Below are positions 20,954-31,484 of a DNA stretch of 64,000 nucleotides, piece after piece. The DNA comes from Thermothelomyces thermophilus ATCC 42464 (taxonomy: Eukaryota > Ascomycota > Sordariomycetes > Sordariales > Chaetomiaceae). Location: positions 1,736,001 to 1,800,000 of the forward strand of contig NC_016474.1 of assembly GCF_000226095.1 (NCBI RefSeq), written 5' to 3'. The notes beneath the pieces were generated by a model that saw nothing but the letters and a program-made list of their open reading frames with translations, was not told the origin of the DNA and searched no databases. The number at the start of each line of letters is the position of its first letter. Position 1 is the first letter of the stretch. A program made the position numbers and the translations under genes.

Positions 20954-23017
20954 ATGGAATGTCTTCGCGACAACTTCCACGATGGCGTTCTGCTCAATGG
21001 TCGGTATCGGACCATCTCCCCTCTCAACCACGGCTCCTTCGGCATGGTCTTCATGGCCAAGGACACCTTGACCGATCAGACAGTTGCCATCAAGTGCCTG
21101 ACCAAGAAGTCTGCCGCGCCCGACGCTGACTTCGAGTTCGCCATCGACGACAAGTCGGAAGAGCTCGCCCTGCACGGCCGACTCGGCTCGCACCCAAACA
21201 TTGTCAACCTCAATGACTCGTTCGAGACGGATGCGCACGTCTACCTGGTCTTGGAGTTCTGCTCGCGCGGCGACTTGTACGAGGCGATCCGCAGCGGCCA
21301 CGGTCCCCTGGAGACGGAACATGTGAGACGCTTCATGCTGGAGCTTGTCGACGCGGTTGAGTACATGCACTCCAAGGGCGTCTACCACCGCGATATCAAG
21401 CCGGAGAACATCTTCCTGACCCAGTCGGGGTCCATGAAGCTGGGCGACTTCGGGCTGGCAACGACGGATGAGTGGAGCTACGAGACGACAGTTGGCAGCG
21501 ACCGCTACATGTCCCCGGAGCAGTATGACTCAGCCGGTGCTGGGTACTCGCCGGCTCAGGCTGACATCTGGGCCATCGGGATCTGCCTCCTCAACATCCT
21601 GTTCTCGAGGAACCCGTTCACCACGCCCACGGAGGCGGACCCTCTGTTCCTCGACTTCTCACGCGACAAGCAGTCTCTGTTCGACGTGTTCCCGTCCATG
21701 TCGCAGGACACCTTCGAGGTTATCGTGCAGTGCATGAACCTCGATCCCACCAAGCGCTCCCTGGCCGGAGCCCGTGACGCCTTGCTTCGCGTCGTCAGCT
21801 TCACCACTCTGGATGAGGTTCTCGACGACTTCTGCTCCACCGACCGTCGCGTCGTTGCCAGCTCCAACCGCGAGCCCCTCCGCACGCCCTCGATTCAGAG
21901 TCCGCAGGTCGACAACGGCGCCTTCCCGTGGGCCAAGGCCCTGCAGGCGACGCCCCCAAAGCCTATCCGGCAGCTCAGCGCTATTCCCGACGACGAGATC
22001 TACGAGGAAGACTTGTTCTCGAAGTCGGGTGCGACGGCGGATTGGATGTCGGCTACGGCACAGACGCCCTCCATGGCGTCGTATATGGACTCGAACCTTG
22101 GCACGTCGGCGCAATCCTTCGCGCTGCCGTCCGACTTCCGTCCGGTCCTGCCAGCGAAGGCTACCGCAAAGTCGGACGCCCCTGTTGCCGGCTCCCTGCC
22201 CATCACCATGTCCAAGAACCGCGATCAGTCGACCATGTCGCTCTTGTTCGGGCGCAAGGATGCCGTGTCCAAGAGCTGGAGCGATTTGTGGGACGAGGAG
22301 TTCGAGGAAGAGGAGCAGGCTAGGCAGCTGCAGGCGCGCAAGGAGATGAACTCGAGGACCTGGAGCCACGAGAGCGCTGCCGCAGCGTCTCTGGCCGCGG
22401 ACAATGACGACACGCCTCGACAAGGCCTGTCGCCCGCTACCAAGACGGCTACCGTTGCCAACGACGAGAACAAGATCCCGTCTATCGATGGGGCCTTGAA
22501 TCACGCCGACGAGGACTCGGACGTAGACGGCCTGTTCCTCTACGAGGCTCCCCCGGCTAAGGAGGAGCCTCAGCCCCAGCTTCCGCGGAACACGGCACTC
22601 TCATCACGACGCACCGACTTCGACAAGTGGGCAGCCCTTGGCGAGCGCCGACGGGCACATGGGAGCAGCCCACCTCGCAAGGTCGTCAATGTCTCTCTCC
22701 GCACGGGACGTCCGGTCGAGCCCACCCTCCCGGCAAGCTCTTCGGCAAAGGGACGAGGGCCGTTCAACAACAGTCATGCCGACTCTCATCATCAACCTTT
22801 TTCTTCTGTTTCTGGGAACCACTCAACTCACCACAATAACAACCATTATCATTACCACCATGGAAGGTGGAGCAACAACCGAGATCGCGCCAAGGAGTGC
22901 CCGCGGCACAAGGGCCGCGACCGAGATTGGAATTGGAACTTCGATTGGCGCAAAGAGAAGCGCCCTGGCTTCGGCTACCTCGAGTGGGTTGGTAACTGGC
23001 AGGCGGCCAGATCCTAA
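20954..23017 (+). CDS. Serine/threonine protein kinase, Ksp1/Ran1-like
   Basis: Single exon, 687 residues. The kinase domain spans about residues 18-290: degenerate glycine loop NHGSFGMV (27-32), Lys47 in AIKCL, Glu69, HRDIKPEN at 145-152, DFG at 165-167 and activation segment GSDRYMSPEQ (181-190) followed by WAIGICLLNILF. This pattern fits the fungal Ran1/Pat1-Ksp1-Sks1 group, whose members act in nutrient signalling downstream of or beside TOR and PKA; the role in this organism is inferred. The C-terminal 400 residues are disordered, with an acidic Arg/Glu segment (WDEEFEEEEQARQLQARKEM), a His/Asn-rich stretch near residue 620 and the aromatic-basic ending WNWNFDWRKEKRPGFGYLEWVG. The start lies in context CACCATGG, near the optimum for fungi. 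The upstream leader is long and CT-rich. Confidence 0.9.
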   Translation: MECLRDNFHDGVLLNGRYRTISPLNHGSFGMVFMAKDTLTDQTVAIKCLTKKSAAPDADFEFAIDDKSEELALHGRLGSHPNIVNLNDSFETDAHVYLVLEFCSRGDLYEAIRSGHGPLETEHVRRFMLELVDAVEYMHSKGVYHRDIKPENIFLTQSGSMKLGDFGLATTDEWSYETTVGSDRYMSPEQYDSAGAGYSPAQADIWAIGICLLNILFSRNPFTTPTEADPLFLDFSRDKQSLFDVFPSMSQDTFEVIVQCMNLDPTKRSLAGARDALLRVVSFTTLDEVLDDFCSTDRRVVASSNREPLRTPSIQSPQVDNGAFPWAKALQATPPKPIRQLSAIPDDEIYEEDLFSKSGATADWMSATAQTPSMASYMDSNLGTSAQSFALPSDFRPVLPAKATAKSDAPVAGSLPITMSKNRDQSTMSLLFGRKDAVSKSWSDLWDEEFEEEEQARQLQARKEMNSRTWSHESAAAASLAADNDDTPRQGLSPATKTATVANDENKIPSIDGALNHADEDSDVDGLFLYEAPPAKEEPQPQLPRNTALSSRRTDFDKWAALGERRRAHGSSPPRKVVNVSLRTGRPVEPTLPASSSAKGRGPFNNSHADSHHQPFSSVSGNHSTHHNNNHYHYHHGRWSNNRDRAKECPRHKGRDRDWNWNFDWRKEKRPGFGYLEWVGNWQAARS

Positions 23018-25284
23018 GGGGACGCGGTTCGCTTTCGAGTGCCGGTTACCACTTGTGGTTGAGTCCACCAGCGCGACCACCATCATCCCTTCTTCGCTCA
23101 GTCATCAGTCACTCCCCCCCTTCCCCTTACCGTTGATTGCTACATTGACCTACGTTGCTTCTTGATCTTGAGAGGTGCTGGCTCGCTGCTGTCTAGTCTT
23201 TGTTTCCTCTATCTTCCCTGTGTGGTGCTTTTACCGCGGGCTGTGCGGTAGGCATCCACTTGATTCTGTTTCATCAGATCGGTTGCCGAACGATCCACCT
23301 TGACACATATCATCTTACACATATTTTGATCGTCTCTCACTACTCTATCTTTCCTTCCTTTTTTTGTCACCAACGCATCTTCTAGAACGAAACGACACAA
23401 ACACATGGGTTGGCAGCATTGGGCTTGGCGCGATTGGAACTTTGCAAACGGCGAAACTGGACAGTTGGGCTGATTGGATTACTGTGTTTTTTTCTACTTT
23501 TCTCTATGGGAAGATACGAAACATCGACACAGCAGTCGGGCAGCATCAGCAGCATTGAGAGCACAAGGGTCAGCATTTCTTTCTGGAGCACGGAGGTGTT
23601 TCTCCGACACTCTTAAACAATCAATCGACGAAGCCGGGGATTGGGTTGCGGACAGGGCGAGGCTCTGGATGAATCGGCTTGGTTCAGTTGGTTCGACTTT
23701 CAACCCGCTTTCTGAGTATCAGATAGTTATCTCGCGGAGATTAAATCTAGAATACCAGAGGTTACCCACTCGACAATTAGGTCCCCGTTGTCTGAAACTT
23801 CAAGTGATGCACATGGTGAAGTGTGATAGATATTTCTAGAGTCGGCTTCCTTCCAAGTAGCTACAGTCGCTTTGTTATTGTTGTCTCTTTGAGGCGTCGA
23901 CGTCTCAAGAGTGGAGCGAGCCTCATGCGTGCTCTTAAGATCAACCGTAAGGCATATCATGAGACATGACCTCAATCTGAAACGTGAACAAGTCAACGAC
24001 TTGACTGGAGGATCCCGGGAGCAGAAGGAGGCGATTTGAGGGACTTCAGTCGCATCACTTTTCCTCACCCAGCCAACTGCAGTATCCGCATATGCGTGCT
24101 CCTATGTATCCTGCAGCGAACGGATCATCCCATTCGCATTAACTCGGCCGAGATGTATGTATGTATGGTCTGATTACGTGTCCAGACATGGGTTTGGGTT
24201 GGTTGCTCGCTGCAGGGCGCATCGCATGCCCGTAACGACAGCCAGGGAAGAAGAATAAAGAAGTAAAATATCAACAGACATCAAACGCCGCTGAGGCGAA
24301 CTAGCTATCCCATCCATCCCGGCTCAGAGATTCCCGCCCCATGCTATCATGCTACTACCCATTGTCCGAATTCTCCGCCAGTTAGAGCCCTTACAGGGTA
24401 GTGTAATCCGTACTGTGTTCAGGCCAGTGCATCGTTGTGTGCGCGCATACGTGTGATGGGGTCCCCCCCCCCTATCCCAGCGTGACACATGCCCTTGCAG
24501 TGTAAACAAACCCAACCTTCCCTTCCCCCTTCCCCCTTCCCGCCCCCTCTTTCCAACCGGACATGGGGTGTTCGGATACAGATGAACCAGGCCGGGGAAC
24601 ATGAAATCGCCAACTATCGCAGGGCACGGCAGTGGTTTATTTGTTCAAAGGGCATTGGTCCGGTTTCTAAGAGAACGGAGATCGGGTCGGGTATTTTTTG
24701 CAACCCACTATGCTTCCCTCTTCCCTCTTCGAACTCACAGATCATGAAATGGTGGTTGCACACATGTCCTTAATTAGGTACTGCTGCTGCGATTCAGTGA
24801 CATAGCGCCAAATGGACTTGGGGTTCCCCACAAACATGGCTTCCCAAACCCCCTTTATTCCTCCGACCGAATGCAACCTGTATGTACTGCCTATGTATGG
24901 ATGTATGCATGTATGTATGTATGACCATGACCATGTGTCAAGGTCCGAACGGGTAAACATGAACTCGTAACGGAAGATGTGGCTCCATAAACACCAGGTG
25001 GTCAAACACGACACCAAATCTTCCTCCATCCCTTGGTCTGTCTACATCTCCAACTTCATCACTTTCCAAATCATTACGTCGTCGAGGCCATTACACAAAC
25101 ACGCGGCCAACAGAAAAGCGAACCGAGCCCAAACCGGCCGGTCAGTCATCAAGAATCAAGAGGGGGTATGCATCCAAAATCCCAGACCCTACGCCTTCTT
25201 CACTAGATGCGGCAACAGCACGCTTCACCCCGCCTCGAGCCGAAGCGCTGCGCGTTGTCATGACCAAGGACTCGGGAGTCCATA
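23018..25284. other. Convergent intergenic region with TATG microsatellites
   Basis: About 2.3 kb between two converging genes; no gene is supported. It includes short (TATG)n tracts at about 24152-24165 and 24890-24923, a C12-13 run near 24465, and one TAATCCGTA motif at 24404. The part next to 23017 is likely the kinase 3' untranslated region. Confidence 0.4.
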
Positions 25285-28122
25285 TCACAGCTCGGGCGTC
25301 GAAGGCTCGGCGCCGATCAGGCTCTTGGGCAGGAACGCCCAGACGGTGCCGACGACAGACAGGAGGGACGATATCACCATCACGGCCCAGGCGAACATCT
25401 TTTCCCTGATCGGGATCTCGTGGCCGAAGAGCTTGAGATAGAAGGCGATAGGCAGCCTGTAATATGCGCAACCAAGGTAGGACGGGTCAGCCTTTTGCTC
25501 TCCTGGAAGGCAGCTACGCCAGCCGCCGGGCGAGGATCGCCCAACCCTGGGAGGCCCCTAAGTTGGGAAGAGTGGGCCGGGAAAGGGAGAAGGGGCGAAA
25601 AAAAAAAAAAAAGAAAGGTTTAGAGCAGAAGAAAAGAGGCAAACGTACGTCACACAGATTGTAAAGCACAAGGCGCTTCCCATGAACGCCATGATGCTGT
25701 CGAAGGCGGGGAATAGCACCGCGATGCCGAGGAACATGAGGATCACGGCGACGCGGACGGCGACCTTCATGACGCCGCGGAAGCCCATGCCGCGGCCGAC
25801 GAGCCCGTGGGAGTAGGGGTAGTCGTACTCGGCCGCGACGGTCTGCCGGTTCAGGCCCAGCAGGAGCTCGAGCGTCGACACGATGGGGCGGGCATTGAGC
25901 GGGATCTTGGTCAGCGGGATTATGCCGATGCACAGGCACATGAGCGCGGTCAGGGCGCGAGGGTAGCTGGACTCGAGGAGGATGTTGGACGTGATCTCGT
26001 CGCGGACGGAGTCGCCGAACATGAGCAGGCCGGTGACGGCCGTGGTGGCGTCAAGGAGATACTACACGTGTAACGCAATTTTCCCGGTCAGAAAAGCTAC
26101 GTGAAGAGAGAAGCAGAAGAAACAAGGAAGGAAAGAGAAGAAGAACAACGGAAAAAGGGGGGAAAGAGGGGGGAACCTACGGTGAATGTAAAAGTGGTCT
26201 TGACGGCTCGGGCGTATTTGTACGGGTGGCGCATGTCTCGGTAGATCTGGAGATGGGCGAGTTAGACTCAGTTTTCGAGTCGTCAAGGGATAGATGTCAA
26301 GGGCTGAGACCCACATTAGGAAACACGCCGTGGCCGCCCCTGCTGAAAGTTAGTCTTTCATCCCCAAGGCACAGGAGGAATTGGGCTTACCATGGAGACA
26401 TGAGCAGGCCGAAAGAAAGGGGCAGCGTCAGCCAGTTCGCCGGGAATAGATAGGTCTTGGCCGGCTCGATGAGGGAGCCCGGAGAGGTGGGTTTCATCAA
26501 GCCATCGAGGATTAAGATGAGCACGACTAGGGTTCGGGGGTGTCAACATCTCGCCTGTCCGTAGCCATCTGTGACGGGAACCTGATAGGACTCACTAGTA
26601 AAACAGGAAAAGATGCCGATGAAGCTCGTAAAACTCAGTAGCCGCAGGGGCAGGAAGTTCAGGGGCATCAAGATGAGGCCGCAGATCATCTTCCAGCCCG
26701 TTACCGAGAGGAGACCGGGGAACAACAGGTCGAGCGAGTCGGCAAAGAGGACGATGAGCGCGACCGAGGCAGCGATAAGCTCCAAGGTGAAGAGGAAGCT
26801 GGTGACGATGCGGGCGTTGCGGCCAAACGAGATGTAGGCGATGTCGGAGAAGGTGATGAGGCTCGGGTCGAGGTCCATGCACTTGGCCAGAAGCCGGGCG
26901 GTCCAGGCGGTCACGAGGGCGCAGAGCAGCAGAGTGGCCATGCCGCAGATCCAGCCAGCGTACTTGAAGCCCATGGGCAGGCTGAGCAGACCGACCCCGA
27001 TCAGAACACTGCCGCGGCCGTCAGCAATGATTCTTAGGCGGAAAAGAGAAAAGGAGGAAGCATACTTTGTGGAATTGAAGACGGTCTGAGGCAGGGTCGA
27101 CTGCCCCTCGACGGCAAGCACAATCTTGCCGTCCTGCTCGACCTCCTTGACGAGGATGGGGGGGAGCTCGCCGTCGGGGACGTTCCCGCCGGCCTCCTGC
27201 TGCTCCCGCCAGAGCGCGGCGGCGGCGGCGGCGGGCCCCGCGTCCTCCGCCGCCTTATACCCACGGCTCAGGCTGCTCGCGTCCGAACGGACGGTGCCGT
27301 AGTCCATCAGCATGCCGCTGGCGCCGGATCGGTAGCTCCCCACGAGGGGCGGCGTGGCCAGGTGCGGCGGGATGGCGAAGATGGACCCCACCCCGGACAT
27401 GGTCGTTCCGTGGCTACCCACACGGAAGATGGGCGCTAGCTCGCCGTCCCTTGAGTCGCGGCTTGACTGGCGGTGAAGGAGCGGGCTGGTGCTGCCAGCG
27501 GGCTCGGGGCTTGCGGTCCGGGAGGAGAGCTGTTGCTGCTGTGGGCGATGGCCATGGTCAACACGGCCCGCCTGGAGGGCGGCCTCGAGCTGCTGGCGGA
27601 TTAGGGAGGGCGACGGACCGGCCTCGACGTCGTGTTCGCGGCGCCGGTGCTGCTGCTCCGGCTCGTAGGGGGAAACAACGCCCGAGTCAGGAGTGGCCGC
27701 TATTGGGACCTGGTCCGGGGCGAAGATGAAGGAGGGCCTCTGGGGGATGACTTCGGGGAAGCTGGCGGCGCGGGTCCAGCTGCGGGTGAAGGAGCGGATG
27801 CTGTTGACGCCGCCGATGTCGGTCAGGGCGGCGAGGCGGTTGGTGATGGAGGGACTGAGCGGTCGCCGTCAGCGGGCTTGTTCGTGGACCTCTAGAGAGG
27901 GGTGGGATCTCAAGAGTAATTGTTTGCTTACCGCCTCCGTCTGAGCTGTTGCGTCCAGTCGCCATCGTCGTGGGCAGACTCGACGCTGCGGCCCAGGAGC
28001 GCCTCATTCTCGGATTGGAAGCTCTTGTTGCCGAACGAGGAGACGCTGCCGGTGCGGGAGGCTCCCCCGCGTTCATACCGGTCCCAGCTCGGGGGGTTAT
28101 TCCGCGAGTTTGGCGAGGCCAT
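25285..28122 (-). CDS. Vacuolar amino acid transporter, Avt1-like (AAAP family)
   Basis: Eight exons on the minus strand: 27932-28122, 27066-27854, 26596-27008, 26391-26526, 26315-26339, 26181-26246, 25649-26061, 25285-25456; total 2205 nt, 734 residues. Yeast Avt1 imports neutral amino acids into the vacuole in exchange for protons. About 320 hydrophilic N-terminal residues (Ser/Arg/Pro/Gln-rich) precede the transporter domain. The core begins [25 protein letters not shown], the AAAP helix-1 signature, and has about ten to eleven membrane segments, with PWGGHGVFPNIYRDMRHPYKY in the middle and LPIAFYLKLFG near the end. One exon codes only 25 nt. The acceptor chosen for exon 2 is the one (GCTCAG at 27855) that restores SITNRLAALTDIGGVNSIRSFTRSW, typical of Avt1 relatives; an acceptor 40 nt upstream would shift the frame. 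Introns range from 51 to 192 nt. Confidence 0.88.
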
Positions 28123-29179
28123 TGGTGTTGAACGCCGACGAAACCCGGCGATGCGACACGAGGCGCAGGGCACAACTCTCTCGGATCGATCAAGGCGAGA
28201 GAAGAGAAGCAGAGACGACACAGCTCAGCTAAACTGTGATATGGCGCAGTCGTGCGCGGGGCTCCGCCTGGACCGCACTGACGCGCTTCGCGATAGTGTA
28301 CAAGGACCCCTCGCGATAAGACGGCGATGGGTGGAATGGGTGGAGTTGGTGGAGTGAGGGGGGCGACCGGCACGGATATGCTCGAACGACTAGTTGGTAT
28401 TATTTAGTTAGTTATCAAGCACCTTGCAAGGAATGTATGACTAGGGCCGGGTACGGAGTAGTTCAAGATAAAACCAAGGAAGAAAAAGGGAGAGAAAGCT
28501 AGAAAATTCCAATTGTCTCCTCCTTTATCGAGACCCCCACGATCGCTGTTGTGCGTACCAAGTCAAGATCGACGGTCGGGACGAGCCGATGACACCGCCG
28601 TCATGGTGCAGTTGCTTTCATACTCGTACATACTAAATGGATGTATGTACAGTACATACATAGTCCGTAGGGTCGAGACTCTGCCAAGGATAGTAGGCAT
28701 AGCTTAGGTATGTACGTTCCGTTATCCATTCTCCACGAGACTAAATTCCCCGGCGTGATGCCAAGCAGTGGAGCGCTCTGCTTCAATTGCTTCCAGTGCT
28801 GCAAGCTGCCGGAGTCAGCCATCTCTTGTGACTTTTTGTCGAAGGGTCTTGTGGTGTGCAGAGTTTGACGAAAGCGTTGCCAGAAGTTTCTCATCGACGC
28901 AGCGCTTCCTTGATCTGGTTGTGCTTTTGGCAGCTCGGATTGGCCAATCATCGCTCTGCTATCATATGCCAGGTACCGTACGGAGTAACTTCCCTCTACT
29001 GTGCAGTGTAGCTGACCTCAGAGCGGTGGAAGGCGGCAGAACCGACAATTGATGGGTCCCGGGCCAGAGCAAAGAGCTGCGCGGCAGCCTGGCCATTTTT
29101 CCAACACGCTCTTTCCGCCCAAAACCCTCAAAACCTCAAAAATCCCCCACACAGAGCAGGAGTTGGGGCACCCGCGACC
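28123..29179. promoter_or_regulatory. Divergent intergenic region (AVT1-like / MRH4)
   Basis: About 1.06 kb between start codons of divergently transcribed genes. It carries two exact TACGGAGTA copies (28452 and 28979) and a GTATGTAC-rich patch at 28622-28665. No gene is supported. Confidence 0.45.
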
Positions 29180-31063
29180 ATGTGGAGGAGAGCGCGTGAG
29201 TCGGTGTGCCTGATATGCCGCTCGGCAACGCAACGCACGACGGCGCTCCTGGAGCCCGGGCAGCCATGGATGATGGGGCAGCGCACCTTTGCGACGCGCG
29301 GAGACCGTCCCTCGCGCATGGTCCTGTCCGACCGAGTCGCCCGCGGGTCGCGAGCTGATGATGCCTCGAAGAGGTCCCGCGACCGAGACCGGCCCGAGGG
29401 CCCCTGGGGAGGCGCCAACCGCACCGTCGCCAACATCGACCCGGCCCGCCGACGAGGGCCTGCATCGAACCGCCGCGATAGGAAGGCCGACACGCGAGAC
29501 GAGCCGGGCCAGACGCGCGACAAGGACGAGAGCCATTTCAAGGCGCTCAAGATGCAGCGTGCCCTCGCCACCATCTCGTACCGCCAGCGCACCGCCGTCA
29601 AGGCCCGCATCTCGGACGTCGAGTCCTTCGAGCAGTTCGACCTGCTGCCGTCCCTCAAGGAGGCCGTCTACAACGAGGTGCTCAAGGGCATGGTGGATGT
29701 CAAGCCGACCCCGGTCCAGAGGCTCGCCATCCCCGCCCTGCTCGGGAAGCCGGTCGGGCAGAACGCGGACGCGGGCCGGCGCCCCAAGAGGGCCGAGCCC
29801 AAGAGGGAAGAGTTCCTGCTGGCCGCCGAGACCGGGTCCGGCAAGACGCTGGCGTACCTGCTGCCCATCATCCAGGCCCTCAAGATAGCCGAGGCCGACG
29901 ACGACGCGGTCAAGGCGTACAACGAACGGCTCGAGGCCGAGAGGGAGCGCCGCGGCGGCGCCCCCGTGTCGGAGTGGATCGACAAGTTCGAGCCGCACCC
30001 GAACCACGCCCGCCCCCGCGCCGTCGTGCTGGTCCCGACGGCGGAGCTCGTCGACCAGGTGCTGGCCACCGCCAAGAAGATCTCCCACGTGGCCAAGTTC
30101 AAGGTCCGGCCCGTCTCGGCCAGCTACAGCCCGGTCAAGATCCAGCGCAACATGTACAGCCACGGCGGCATCGACATGGTCGTCGCCACCCCTCACCTCC
30201 TCGCCGCCATGGCCGAGAGCGACCCCAACATCCTCTCGCGCGTCCACCACCTCGTCATCGACGAGGCCGACTCCCTGCTGGACCGGTCCTTCTCGCCCGA
30301 GACGACCAAGATCGTCGAGCGCGCCATGCCGTCGCTCAAGCAGCTCGTCCTCTGCTCCGCCACCATCCCGCTCCGCCTCGACAACTACCTGGCCGACCAC
30401 TTCCCCGACATCAAGCGCATCGCGACCCCCAACCTGCACGCCATCCCGCGGCGCGTGCAGCTGGGCGTCATCGACGTGTCCAAGGACCCCTACCGCAACA
30501 ACAAGCTCCTGGCCTGCGCCGACGCCATCTGGACCATCGGCAAGGACTCGTCGCTGCAGGGGGACGCCGACGAGGTCGTCGACATCAAGCGCATCATGGT
30601 CTTTGTCAACGAGCGCGAGACCACCCAGCAGGTCGCCGACTACCTCGTGTCCAAGGGCATCGACGCGGTCGCCCTGCACCGCGACACCCCCGAGCACCGC
30701 CAGAGCGAGATGCTCGCCAGCTTCACCACCAGGGAGCCCATGCGCGCCACCAGGGACGAGATCGAGGCGGCCAAGCAGGCCGTCCTGGCCAGGGCCGGCC
30801 CCGCCGCCCCGCGCCGCCACCTCCCCAACACCAAGGTCATCGTCGCCACCGACCTGGCCTCGCGCGGCATCGACACCCTGGCCGTCCGCCACGTCGTCCT
30901 CTACGACGTGCCCCACACCACCATCGACTTCATCCACCGCCTCGGCAGGGCCGGGCGCATGGGCAGGCGTGGCCGCGGCATCGTCTTGGTGGGCAAGAAC
31001 GACCGCAGAGACGTGGTCGCCGAGGTGAAGGAGAGCATGTTCAGGGGCCAAGCGCTAATCTGA
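29180..31063 (+). CDS. mrh4: Mitochondrial DEAD-box RNA helicase Mrh4
   Basis: Single exon, 627 residues, very GC-rich. Mrh4 is a mitochondrial ATP-dependent RNA helicase needed late in assembly of the large mitoribosomal subunit. The N-terminus [20 protein letters not shown] is Arg/Ser-rich and free of acidic residues up to Glu7, as expected of a mitochondrial presequence. Motifs in order: [14 protein letters not shown] with [10 protein letters not shown] (Q region), AAETGSGKT (Walker A, about 215-223), PTAELVDQV (Ia), ATPHLL (Ib), DEAD at 361-364, SAT at 393-395, then the second RecA domain with [30 protein letters not shown] and [15 protein letters not shown] (VI). The presence of long Arg-rich linker 40-120 is usual for the fungal orthologue. 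A 677-codon frame on the opposite strand is a shadow of this GC-rich codon use. Confidence 0.93.
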   Translation: MWRRARESVCLICRSATQRTTALLEPGQPWMMGQRTFATRGDRPSRMVLSDRVARGSRADDASKRSRDRDRPEGPWGGANRTVANIDPARRRGPASNRRDRKADTRDEPGQTRDKDESHFKALKMQRALATISYRQRTAVKARISDVESFEQFDLLPSLKEAVYNEVLKGMVDVKPTPVQRLAIPALLGKPVGQNADAGRRPKRAEPKREEFLLAAETGSGKTLAYLLPIIQALKIAEADDDAVKAYNERLEAERERRGGAPVSEWIDKFEPHPNHARPRAVVLVPTAELVDQVLATAKKISHVAKFKVRPVSASYSPVKIQRNMYSHGGIDMVVATPHLLAAMAESDPNILSRVHHLVIDEADSLLDRSFSPETTKIVERAMPSLKQLVLCSATIPLRLDNYLADHFPDIKRIATPNLHAIPRRVQLGVIDVSKDPYRNNKLLACADAIWTIGKDSSLQGDADEVVDIKRIMVFVNERETTQQVADYLVSKGIDAVALHRDTPEHRQSEMLASFTTREPMRATRDEIEAAKQAVLARAGPAAPRRHLPNTKVIVATDLASRGIDTLAVRHVVLYDVPHTTIDFIHRLGRAGRMGRRGRGIVLVGKNDRRDVVAEVKESMFRGQALI

Positions 31064-31484
31064 GCTTCTAAGATGGGAAATGGGGAAAAGGGGGGGGGGG
31101 CTAGGCGAGTGTATATCCCTCCCAGTTGTACGATGATGATGATGTACTATATATATCTACATATACATACAGTTAAGGGGACCAAGGCGAAGATAAAATA
31201 AAGATACCAGCGCACATTGCGTGTGTATATTATGTTCTGTATATACTGTACATGGAAAGTAGAAAAAGGGGTGTTGGGAGGCAACCCCGAAGTAGGCCCA
31301 GGAGCCTGTTTTGCCTAATGTTGCAGAACTCAAGACCACGCTCTCTATCGCTCGTCGTTCAGTCGTTACTCGTAATCCGTGTCGTCATGGTTGTTGAATC
31401 ATGGGGTATGACATCAAAGCGGAGGAAGTCTCCTCCATCGGGGAGGAGAATAGGAAAATGAAAAATAAAAGGAAAACCGTAAAG
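31064..31484. other. Convergent intergenic region (MRH4 / CorA-like gene)
   Basis: About 420 bp of 3' flanks: a G10 run at about 31091, ATGATGATG and TATATA/ACATACA stretches, and a possible AATAAA poly(A) signal at 31196. No gene is supported. Confidence 0.45.

Noticed and set aside
29018-31051. 677-codon open frame antisense to MRH4
   Set aside because: The predicted protein is rich in Gly, Val, Asp, Leu and His with no domain, as expected for the complement of a GC-rich coding gene; MRH4 on the other strand has all helicase motifs.
29974-31071. 365-codon Arg/Pro-rich frame overlapping MRH4
   Set aside because: It is the +1 shadow of the helicase frame, composed of Arg, Pro, Gln and His only.
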